Source of the DNA: Pachysolen tannophilus NRRL Y-2460
Taxonomy: Eukaryota > Ascomycota > Pichiomycetes > Alaninales > Pachysolenaceae
Assembly (NCBI GenBank): GCA_001661245.1
Contig: KV454013.1
Coordinates: forward strand, 687,662 to 723,761
Length of the DNA: 36,100 nt
Direction of reading: 5' to 3'
The notes beneath the pieces were generated by a model. That model made no database searches. It was not told the origin of the DNA and saw only the letters and a program-made list of their open reading frames with translations. The position numbers and the translations under genes are program-made. The first letter of the stretch is position 1, and the number at the start of each line of letters is the position of its first letter. Below are positions 28,845-36,100 of this stretch, one piece after another.

Positions 28845-29346
28845 TGTGATTAATCTAAGCCCGCTAAATCACATCAACAACGAAAACAACAACAGCCATA
28901 TATATATATTTATGTCTTATAGTTCAAAAATAACATTAATACCCACTAAACAATAGAAATAGGTAGTTTATTTTATACCGAGTACCTAACTTTTCAACAC
29001 TGTGGCTGCAGATGAGATCGCGAAAACGCACCCAAAAATCATGCAATGCATATAGTTGCGTCTATGTGTTTTCCCCATGGTATCAATCAGCTTTCTATAG
29101 ATAGCCACATCTGTCTGTACTGTTAATATAGGAATTAAAGTGAGAGGTGTGGTGGACTGAATATTGAGTAATTAGCAAGGTTGGATCTTAATGTTCAGAC
29201 TAAGCTATTACGAATTATATCTGAAAAATTCTTGCATCCACTTTTCGGAAAATTTCAAGATATATAAAAAGAAGCATAAAGTATCAGTAGATCTGTTTCC
29301 TCAGTTGAGAATAGAGACAACAAGATATAATCTTCACTGTTCGGAA
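28845..29346. promoter_or_regulatory. Spacer and probable promoter of the transporter gene
   Basis: This contains ACTGTGGC at 28999-29006, matching the core CTGTGG of the Met31/Met32 site, and further TGTGG near 29149. A T-A repeat near 28898-28911 belongs to the GAA1 3' region. Part of the segment (29191-29346) is open in frame with the transporter and may be coding if the upstream ATG is used. Confidence 0.4.
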
Positions 29347-31032
29347 ATGGTTGACAAGAAAAATCAAGTTGATGAAACTATATCGATTCTTCAACCTAAA
29401 GGGTTGGGATCAGAAAGTGAATCAGAAGAGTTGAATAGCAGTCATTCTACTTTCCAAACTTACAAGATTATTGTTCCTCCAGTAAGTGGAAGTGATGAGA
29501 AGACAGCAACTGATTGTTTTTATATTACTAAAGATTGGACTGAAGAAGAAGAGAATAGAGTTAAGAGGAAAGCTGATTGGATTGTTATGCCCTTATTAAT
29601 ATTGGGGTTCTTTGCTTTGCAGTTGGATAGAGGAAATATCTCGAATGCTTTAACAGGTACTATTTTGGAAGATTTGAATATAACTGAAGACCAAGTTAAT
29701 GTTGGGAATCAGTTGTTATATGTTGGTATTGTGTTAGGTGAAATTCCAAGTAACTATGTATTACAAAGAGTTGGTCCTAGAAATTGGATAAGTTGTCAAA
29801 TTGTTGTTTGGGGTCTCGTTGCATTTTGTCAAGCTTTTATTCAAAATTATGCAGGTTTCCTTGTCACAAGAATAATATTAGGATTTTGTGAATCAGGGTT
29901 TATTTGTGCTGGTTTGTACTGTATCTCATATTGGTACAGAAAAGATGAATTGGGAAAACGTCACAGTTTATATTATTTTGGTAATTATGGTGCATCTTGT
30001 ATCAGTGGTTATATTGCTGGTGGATTATTGGAAATTAAAGTTTGGAATGGTTGGAGATGGTTGTTTTTAGTTGAAGGTATATTTACCATGGTTATTGGGG
30101 TTTTTTTTAGTTTAATCTTCCCACAGTCAACAACCGATACTTCTCCATTTTGGGCTCCTAAACTTCAACTTTTCAATAAAAGAGAGAGGTACATCTTAAC
30201 AAATCGACTTTTACTTGATGATCCAATTAAAGCTCTTAACTTGAGAAGACATATGAGTTTAGGAGATATCAAAAGAGGTTTGCTTAAATGGAGAATTTGG
30301 TACCACGGTATAATAAGTTTTGTCAATAATGGGCCTTACGGTGCATTGTCCACATACTATCCAACTCTTATCAAATCAATGGGATATACTCAGTTCCAAG
30401 CAAATGCTTTATCCTCTGTTGCATATTGGATTGGTCTTGTTTTTTCGTTTTCTGCAAATACCCAAGCGGATTATTTTAAACCAAGAGCTATTCCCGTTAT
30501 GTTTTGGAGTATCTGGCAGTTATCATTTGCTATTGCCTTTAGGTGTATCAATGGTTCTGCATCATATCATCTGAGGTATGCTGTGTTGACATTATTAATG
30601 AGCAGTACTATGGTCATTCATATTTTGAATACTTACTGGGTAAGTTTGAATGCTGCTACACCAACAGATAGGTCAATAGCATTAGCAATGAACATTTCGT
30701 TGGTTAATATGGGAAATATTTATGGTAATCAGCTTTTCCGTAGTAGCGATCTGCCTGCATATAAACATGGAATGTTGGTGATCATCATCCTTTTCATTAT
30801 TGGTTTCTTTTTAATTCTTTTTAACATGATTCAGTATTATTGGACTAATAAACAGTTGGATAAGAAATATCCAGTGGAAAACACTAATGAAGTTGGTGCA
30901 CAGCTGGTATCAATCGATCGTGGTGTTAATTCATACTCTAAAGATGAACATGGGTTTATTGTTGTTGATTTTACTAAAAATGCAAACGTTGATTACGACG
31001 AAGTTTACAGAAAGTTCAGATATTCACCTTGA
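29347..31032 (+). CDS. Major facilitator, Dal5/Soa1-type anion:cation symporter
   Basis: 561 residues from ATG 29347; an in-frame ATG at 29191 would add 52 residues of unconvincing sequence. Twelve membrane segments of the fungal ACS (allantoate permease) family. Seen: FYITKDWTEEEENRVKRKADW just before segment 1, FFALQLDRGNISNALT (the family's D-R-G/A-N-I motif), GIVLGEIPSNYVLQRVGPRNW, TRIILGFCESGFICAGLYCISYWYRKDELGKRHSLYY (given here in parts: RIILGFCESGF, YWYRKDELGKRHSL) and GWRWLFLVEG. The ALQxDRGNI form suggests the Soa1 (YIL166C, sulfur anion/sulfonate) subgroup rather than Dal5 or Fen2, but the substrate is inferred. It lies between GAA1 and ALT1, which are adjacent in S. cerevisiae, so it entered or was lost here. 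Confidence 0.9.
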   Translation: MVDKKNQVDETISILQPKGLGSESESEELNSSHSTFQTYKIIVPPVSGSDEKTATDCFYITKDWTEEEENRVKRKADWIVMPLLILGFFALQLDRGNISNALTGTILEDLNITEDQVNVGNQLLYVGIVLGEIPSNYVLQRVGPRNWISCQIVVWGLVAFCQAFIQNYAGFLVTRIILGFCESGFICAGLYCISYWYRKDELGKRHSLYYFGNYGASCISGYIAGGLLEIKVWNGWRWLFLVEGIFTMVIGVFFSLIFPQSTTDTSPFWAPKLQLFNKRERYILTNRLLLDDPIKALNLRRHMSLGDIKRGLLKWRIWYHGIISFVNNGPYGALSTYYPTLIKSMGYTQFQANALSSVAYWIGLVFSFSANTQADYFKPRAIPVMFWSIWQLSFAIAFRCINGSASYHLRYAVLTLLMSSTMVIHILNTYWVSLNAATPTDRSIALAMNISLVNMGNIYGNQLFRSSDLPAYKHGMLVIIILFIIGFFLILFNMIQYYWTNKQLDKKYPVENTNEVGAQLVSIDRGVNSYSKDEHGFIVVDFTKNANVDYDEVYRKFRYSP

Positions 31033-31187
31033 TTTTCATTTCTACTATTTAAATTTTTTATTTCTTCCTAAAAGCTATTGCAAACTTTTTAATTTCAATT
31101 CTTTTCAAAATTAGTTAATGATGGATAGCTACATATATATATCTGTGCACTAATTAATATTTTTATTTATATTTTTTAAATCGACTA

Positions 31188-32726
31188 TTACTCTCTATAC
31201 TTTTCCATAAATTTGTTATGGAATTTTTGCCAATCATATATCCATTGGTTTCCTGGAGCCAAAAAAGTTGTTCTTACATGGTAAGTTCCTGGAACTTGAC
31301 CAAACCCGGAACCTGGGACTGCACAAATACCTGTACTCATCAATAATTCATGACAATAAAATTCATCTGCTTCAATACCCAATTCTTGAGCAATTTTGAT
31401 AGCTTTTTGTGGAATCGATATTTTTGGGAAACAGTACATTGATCCTTCTGGTAATTGACATTCAACACCTTCCATTTCATTAAAAGCTTTATATAACTCT
31501 GTAGCCTTATCTTTCAACGAATTATGAATTGCAGATCTTTCTTTTTGATCTAATTCATATGATTCAGAACCTGGTTGAGGTGGATTTACCATTAATTGAA
31601 CTAAAGCTTGACCTGTTACAACAGGACATAATGAAATCGATGCCAATTTCAAAATTTGTTGCCTGACCTCTTCTTCAAATCCAATAATTTCCATATAACC
31701 TCCTCTTTGACCACATTCACCACTAACACCTTTTGAAGTTGAGTGTAAAGAAGCTAATTGGACATTGTCAAATTTTCCTGGGAACCTTTCTTGTAATGAT
31801 CTTAAAGTTTTCTTAAAGGAAACAAACTCACCTTTGAAAATATTTTCTTGATAAACTTCATCTGCAATAACTACTAAACCGTATTCAGCAGCAACTTCTA
31901 ATATTTCTTCAATAACTTCTTGTTTTAACACAGAACCTGTTGGGTTTCCAGGAGTTATAACAACTAAAGCTCTAATATCAATTCCAGCTTTTTCATTTTC
32001 CTTACATAATTTACCTAATTCTTTAGGATTAACTGACCAATTTTCTTGTTCATTTAAATAATATGGAATCACTGGTGCATTTTGTATGGCCAAAGTAGCG
32101 GTATATAATGGATACTGGGGGATAGGAATCATAAACCCAGTAGATTTCCCATTAGATAATAAAGACAACAAGTATGAAACAGCTGTTGATGCACCTGTAG
32201 TTAAAAAGATGTCATCAGCATGAGCTTTGTAACCATCTCTTTTCGAAATAAATTCAGCAATTGATTTTCTAATATAAGGTACACCTTGGGAATGAGAATA
32301 AGCACCAACAGATCCTGTATTTTCAACTAAAATTTTAGCTCTTTCAACAACATCTTTTGGAAATAATTTGCCAAGTTCTTTTTTCTCAATCAATTCTGGA
32401 TATTGTAAAATCGATAAAACTTGTCTATAAAAAGTTAAAGGTTTTTGATCCAATTGTTGAGGATTCCCGATATTAGCATTTATAATTTGTTTAAATGGTA
32501 ATTCCTTCCCCAGTGGAGATTTTAACTTCAGCCTTAATTCTTCAGCTTTTGTAGGAATACTACCACGAACAGCATACTTGGCATTTAAAGCATGTTTATT
32601 CAATTGAACAGCCTTTAACTTTCCTGCTGGTGTAAAATTTGGTACCGAAGATAACGATCTAGTAAACTTATAGTTTCTCAATACTGGGTTTACTTTATCG
32701 ATTAAACCTGATCTATACCTAAGCAT
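31188..32726 (-). CDS. ALT1: Alanine aminotransferase, mitochondrial-type
   Basis: 512 residues from ATG 32726 (frame opens three codons earlier at TTG). PLP enzyme converting alanine and 2-oxoglutarate to pyruvate and glutamate. Seen: a basic, Ser-rich presequence MLRYRSGLIDKV... FTRSLSS typical for mitochondrial import; NANIGNPQQ, VGAYSHSQGVPYIRK, DIFLTTGAS, the VVITPGNPTGSVL cofactor site, VVIADEVYQEN, and the Schiff-base lysine K332 in HSTSKGVSGECGQRGGY, the alanine-aminotransferase signature; CAVPGSGFG and YHVRTTFLAP near the C-terminus. Length fits S. cerevisiae Alt1 (592) less its longer leader, and Alt2 (507). It converges on the transporter and is divergent from XDJ1, as in S. cerevisiae (YLR089C, YLR090W). 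Only one CTG codon occurs in the whole gene, in the variable N-terminus. Confidence 0.96.
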   Translation of the reverse strand: MLRYRSGLIDKVNPVLRNYKFTRSLSSVPNFTPAGKLKAVQLNKHALNAKYAVRGSIPTKAEELRLKLKSPLGKELPFKQIINANIGNPQQLDQKPLTFYRQVLSILQYPELIEKKELGKLFPKDVVERAKILVENTGSVGAYSHSQGVPYIRKSIAEFISKRDGYKAHADDIFLTTGASTAVSYLLSLLSNGKSTGFMIPIPQYPLYTATLAIQNAPVIPYYLNEQENWSVNPKELGKLCKENEKAGIDIRALVVITPGNPTGSVLKQEVIEEILEVAAEYGLVVIADEVYQENIFKGEFVSFKKTLRSLQERFPGKFDNVQLASLHSTSKGVSGECGQRGGYMEIIGFEEEVRQQILKLASISLCPVVTGQALVQLMVNPPQPGSESYELDQKERSAIHNSLKDKATELYKAFNEMEGVECQLPEGSMYCFPKISIPQKAIKIAQELGIEADEFYCHELLMSTGICAVPGSGFGQVPGTYHVRTTFLAPGNQWIYDWQKFHNKFMEKYRE

Positions 32727-33630
32727 GACTTTCAAAAATATTTCTATCTAATCAAATAAAATAGAAAACTGAAAAAAAAAGAAGAGAAAAACAAAAATCA
32801 CCTTCACTCTTAGTGATGAAGTATTGCCCTTCTATTTATTTATATTATTCTTAAATATTATGACTAAAACTGTTTTCGACTTATTTTTCATGGATGAAAA
32901 ATTTCTGCCGAGATACATACATAAAGAGAAAAAAAAAAAAAAAAATCTGAAAAATTATAGATACTAATTATATTACAAACAAAAAACACACAGAGTAAAA
33001 AGAAGAAATTTTAAAGCAAGCTATATGAAAAACCTTTCACCGTTTGCAACCTTTAGAGTTTTTTTTTTTTTCCTATCATTAATACCTCTACCATTATTCA
33101 TTCTTTCTTGACTACGATGATGAAAAACTTTGCCTGGACATAAAGTTATTATCAGTCTTCTTATAACTAAAAATCAAGGTCGTGTGCATAAGCACCAATA
33201 AGAGTGCAACCAAAACAGAAGTTCCTCTTTAGGATCTTTGTGTTGTTTGTGCACACCTTTTAATAGAAAAAATATTTTTTTTTTTCATTTTTTTTCAGCC
33301 TTCAAAAATTCAAAATTCAGAAAAAATAATCAACAGCCCTGGTGCTTCCCAATTAGATTATTTGGTTTTCTGCGCACTACTAAAAAGATTTTTCGAATTG
33401 TAAAAATTTCTTTGTAATTTATAACACGACTGTTTATTACTATTTTTTTTTTTGCAGATTTGACCAAACAAACATACAAAAAAAAAATGTTCTAAATTTA
33501 ATGGGAATCTGAGTTTGGAATTATTTGAAAAATTGGCATTCAACGAAGAAATAAGGTAAGAGGTTAGTGGAGTTTTCAGAGTTTGAATTTCTTGAAAGAT
33601 TGAAAGATTGAAAGTTTTTTTGGGAAAATT
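32727..33630. promoter_or_regulatory. Divergent ALT1 / XDJ1 intergenic region
   Basis: 904 bases with many A/T tracts. It has AACAGCCCT at 33332-33340, and a perfect 7-bp inverted repeat GTGTGCA (33182-33188) and TGCACAC followed by CTTTT about 60 bases on; I tested this as a tRNA and found no T-loop or D-loop signature. An ATGATGA box near 33117 lacks a D box. The 61-codon minus frame at 33543-33358 starts at TTG and is rejected. Confidence 0.5.
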
Positions 33631-35058
33631 ATGTCGACGGGTGACTTTTATGGAATTTTAGGTGTATCTTCCGATGCTACTTCAACGGATATCAAGAAGG
33701 CATATAGGAAATTAGCCCTTTTACATCATCCAGATAAAGTATCTGAAGATATAAGAGAAGAATCAGAGATTAAATTTAAAGAAATTAGTCATGCGTATGA
33801 GGTATTAATAGATGATGAAAAACGAAGATATTATGATTTATATGGAGTTGAAGATGGAAACGCAGGTAACGGTGGTGGCCCCGGTGGATATGGCGGCGGC
33901 GGGTTTGGAGGCAGCGGCCTGGGAGGTGAAGAATTTAGTCCTGAAGATTTTTTCAATTTTTTCAATGGAGGTGTTCCAACTGGGGGACCACGTCATGGTG
34001 GTAATGCAAATAATGGTAGATCAAATAATCAGAAACAAAATAAAACTCCTAGTGCCAATTTAGATGTGGAAATCACTTTGGAAGATTTATATAAAGGTAA
34101 AGTTATCAAAACCACATCAACAAGAAATATATTATGCAAGCATTGTAAAGGAACAGGTGCAAAACCTCATTCTGTACCTAAAAAATGTTCATTATGCGAT
34201 GGTAATGGGTACCAGGTGAAACTTAGAAGAGTAGGACCTGGTTTAGTTACTCAAGAATATGTTGATTGTAATAATTGTAAAGGAACAGGTAAGATTTTTA
34301 AAACAAAGGACAAGTGTAAAAAATGTAATGGGAAATGTGTTAAAGAAGAAACCAAGATATTAGAATTTAATATAAAAAAAGGTTCTCCAGCTTCGGGGAA
34401 AATTATCTTGGAACATGAAAGTGATGAAGAATATGGTAAAATAACTGGAGATGTTATATTGAATTATACAACTAAATCTCATGATGTTTTCACAAAAAAA
34501 GGAGATGATTTATATTTAAAAATTAATTTAAAATTATATGAAGCCCTTTGTGGATTTTACAAGAAAAATATAGTGAAAACATTAGATAATAGATCTTTAG
34601 ATTTGAAAATTCCTCCTGGAAAAGTATTAAGACCAGGTGATTATATTAAAATTCCTGGAGAAGGAATGCCAATTTCCAAAGAAAAAGCCGCAGCATCTTC
34701 TTGGTTCAGTAAAAACTGTGATGATGTTTACGGTGATTTGTATATAGAATTGGAAATTGAATTTCCAAAGGATAATTGGTTTTTGGAAAAAAACGAATTA
34801 AATCAAATCAAATCAGTACTATCGAATGTTGAATATCCAACAAAGAATGAAAACAAGAAAAGTTCTCTCAATGATAATGGAACAATTGAGTCATTTGAAG
34901 TCAACAAATTCACAGTCATTAAAAAAGAGTCATTACCAGATTATTCTGTTGAAGAAGGTGAAACAAAAGAGGAGAATAACGGTGCAGCAGAAGATGATTA
35001 CTATTACTATGATCAAGGGGGATATGAGAATGCGCAACCTGAGTGTCAGACGCAGTAA
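33631..35058 (+). CDS. XDJ1: Type I (DnaJ-class) Hsp40 co-chaperone, XDJ1-like
   Basis: 475 residues (S. cerevisiae Xdj1 459). Stimulates Hsp70 ATPase through its J domain; yeast Xdj1 works at the mitochondrial outer membrane in precursor delivery. Seen: J domain 4-72 with HPD at 33-35; Gly-rich G/F region about 76-105; client domain with zinc motifs CKHCKGTG, CSLCDGNG, CNNCKGTG and CKKCNGKC (the last lacks the usual final Gly); LRRVGPGLV, as in Xdj1 (LKRFGPGLV); LKIPPGKVLRPGDYIKIPGEG in two parts (LKIPPGKVLRPGD, IKIPGEGMPI); and PKDNWF. The C-terminus ends CQTQ, a CaaX-like box expected to be farnesylated as in Ydj1 (CASQ) and Xdj1 (CCIQ). Choice of XDJ1 over YDJ1 or APJ1 also rests on its position next to ALT1. 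Confidence 0.93.
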   Translation: MSTGDFYGILGVSSDATSTDIKKAYRKLALLHHPDKVSEDIREESEIKFKEISHAYEVLIDDEKRRYYDLYGVEDGNAGNGGGPGGYGGGGFGGSGLGGEEFSPEDFFNFFNGGVPTGGPRHGGNANNGRSNNQKQNKTPSANLDVEITLEDLYKGKVIKTTSTRNILCKHCKGTGAKPHSVPKKCSLCDGNGYQVKLRRVGPGLVTQEYVDCNNCKGTGKIFKTKDKCKKCNGKCVKEETKILEFNIKKGSPASGKIILEHESDEEYGKITGDVILNYTTKSHDVFTKKGDDLYLKINLKLYEALCGFYKKNIVKTLDNRSLDLKIPPGKVLRPGDYIKIPGEGMPISKEKAAASSWFSKNCDDVYGDLYIELEIEFPKDNWFLEKNELNQIKSVLSNVEYPTKNENKKSSLNDNGTIESFEVNKFTVIKKESLPDYSVEEGETKEENNGAAEDDYYYYDQGGYENAQPECQTQ

Positions 35059-35235
35059 ATAGATATATTTCACTATCCAGCACATGGTTCAGAAATAAAC
35101 ATGAAAAAAAAAAAAAAATCTAATTTAATTAATTTGTGTACATATTTATATATTTTATTAACTCTCTTCATATTTTTTTTTTTTTTTAATATCCATACAC
35201 TTTACAAAATAATAATAAAAAAGACACAAGTATCT

Positions 35236-36100
35236 TTAATTATCTTTATTAGTACTAATATTGTTATTTGATTTGAGGACATTTGTACTAACTGTTCTCC
35301 TCAAATTTTTTTTATCAGAACCAGCTTCATTACTGTTACCGTTAATTACTATCCCGCCATGATTAACTCCTATACCATACCAGCTTGGCTGCTGATGTTG
35401 GTGCTGTTGATATTGATTAATATTCGTGTGTGTAAAACTTCTTGTTAGTTTGGCGTTATTATTAGTTTCAGGTCCACCAAGATTTGGTGAACTATTATTG
35501 CTTGTGCTGATCCCCATAGTTACGCCGTTGGCTAATTTCTTGCTGGTGTAATCTCTCATATTATCTAAATCTGAAAAACTAAGAACAGATGACCTTGTTC
35601 TTATCCTACCGGGGCGTTCTTCATTTCCAAAAGAAATGCTCTTGAAATTAACAGAATCGTTATCTTCATCATGTTGTGATATTATCAGCACAGGCGGTAA
35701 TAATGATCCTTCTTGTGATTGCACATCTTGATTTTTGTAAAGATTCATCAATCCTTCTTCCAAATCGCTTAAAGATATTTCTTCTTTGTTCAAATTTCGA
35801 AGAATAAATTTGTTGTAATACCTTCTGACAGTTAATTTGGTCTTAGAAATGAGTGAACCCAGTGAAAAATTTAAAAATTTAAAACGATGTATTCCAGTAC
35901 GGTACAACAGGAAAAATATAAACCCAATAAGTATAACAAGTATAGCTAGCGAAGTCATGGATGTACTATTTGCGTCATTATTTATAATATACTTATTGTT
36001 AACTGAGTTTCTACCAGATGAAGAAGCAGTTGCCTTAAAATCAATCTTGTTTTCGATATTACTATTAGTAGATTCCAAACTTTGACCTGCACTTAATAAA
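35236..36100 (-). CDS. Unrecognised single-pass membrane protein, 5' end outside the window
   Basis: The frame is open from its stop at 35236 to the window edge, so the N-terminus is missing. The TTG at 36078 is not a start; upstream codons read LLSAGQS, which looks like the end of a signal peptide with cleavage near SAG-QS. Then come a short Ser/Asn-rich probably luminal or extracellular part, one membrane segment MTSLAILVILIGFIFFLLYR (about 40-59 from the TTG), a basic juxtamembrane stretch (HRFKF... KTKLTVRRYYNKF) and a low-complexity cytoplasmic tail of about 200 residues with RTRSSVLSFSDL, LTRSFTHT and LRRTVSTN, likely phosphosites. It is a type I membrane protein by topology. No family is recognised. 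It converges on XDJ1 with 177 bases between stops. Confidence 0.65.
   Translation of the reverse strand, partial: LLSAGQSLESTNSNIENKIDFKATASSSGRNSVNNKYIINNDANSTSMTSLAILVILIGFIFFLLYRTGIHRFKFLNFSLGSLISKTKLTVRRYYNKFILRNLNKEEISLSDLEEGLMNLYKNQDVQSQEGSLLPPVLIISQHDEDNDSVNFKSISFGNEERPGRIRTRSSVLSFSDLDNMRDYTSKKLANGVTMGISTSNNSSPNLGGPETNNNAKLTRSFTHTNINQYQQHQHQQPSWYGIGVNHGGIVINGNSNEAGSDKKNLRRTVSTNVLKSNNNISTNKDN

Noticed and set aside
29191-29346. 52-residue N-terminal extension of the transporter
   Set aside because: The frame is open with an ATG, but the residues look non-conserved, and a start at 29347 puts membrane segment 1 at the usual distance. It is not excluded.
33110-33180. C/D box snoRNA
   Set aside because: An ATGATGA C box is seen, but there is no CTGA D box at a suitable distance nor a closing stem; the same holds near 14611.
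33182-33258. tRNA gene
   Set aside because: A 7-bp end stem and a TA at positions 8-9 are present, but no GG in the D loop, no anticodon stem and no TTCRANY loop.

Overview
The window is nuclear DNA from a budding yeast (Saccharomycotina). Genes are dense and mostly intronless, spacers are AT-rich with long A/T tracts, and the few introns are short with TACTAAC-like branch points close to the 3' splice site. A complex I subunit (NDUFA5 family) places it outside Saccharomycetaceae such as S. cerevisiae, which have lost complex I. CTG codons are scarce in the conserved enzymes; one falls on a near-invariant alanine of the HST2 sirtuin, so the CUG meaning, and with it the clade, is left open.

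Layout. 1-5500: RTN1-like reticulon (+), NDUFA5-like complex I subunit (-), acyl-CoA-binding protein ACB1 (+, one intron), TMEM97/EMA19-like EXPERA protein (-, one intron), HST2 sirtuin (+). 5600-10100: a Rieske non-heme iron oxygenase (-) behind a 1.86 kb gene-free spacer, then a Ulp/SENP-type cysteine protease (-). 10100-11700: a three-exon TMEM170-like membrane protein (+), an unrecognised small membrane/poly-Q ORF (-), and a striking GC-rich island (69 of 100 bases G+C at 11471-11570). 11700-17050: YKU70 (-, one intron), mitochondrial ribosomal protein MRPL33 (+), a RhoGAP (+). 17400-36100: the giant lipid-transfer protein CSF1 (+), GPI transamidase subunit GAA1 (+), a Dal5/Soa1-type transporter (+), alanine transaminase ALT1 (-), the J-protein XDJ1 (+), and the 3' part of an unrecognised single-pass membrane protein (-) cut by the window edge.

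Gene order is informative. CSF1, GAA1, ALT1 and XDJ1 are the consecutive S. cerevisiae genes YLR087C to YLR090W; here a transporter sits between GAA1 and ALT1, and CSF1 is turned round. YKU70 and MRPL33 are also near neighbours in S. cerevisiae (YMR284C and YMR286W). CSF1 supplies lipid to GPI-anchor synthesis and GAA1 attaches the anchors, so their adjacency links one pathway. I found no tRNA, rRNA, CRISPR or recognisable transposon. Several real genes have first exons or true starts that a plain ORF scan misses: EMA19-like, YKU70, the TMEM170-like gene and ACB1. I see no clear novel multi-gene system; the most unexplained object is the structured GC island.
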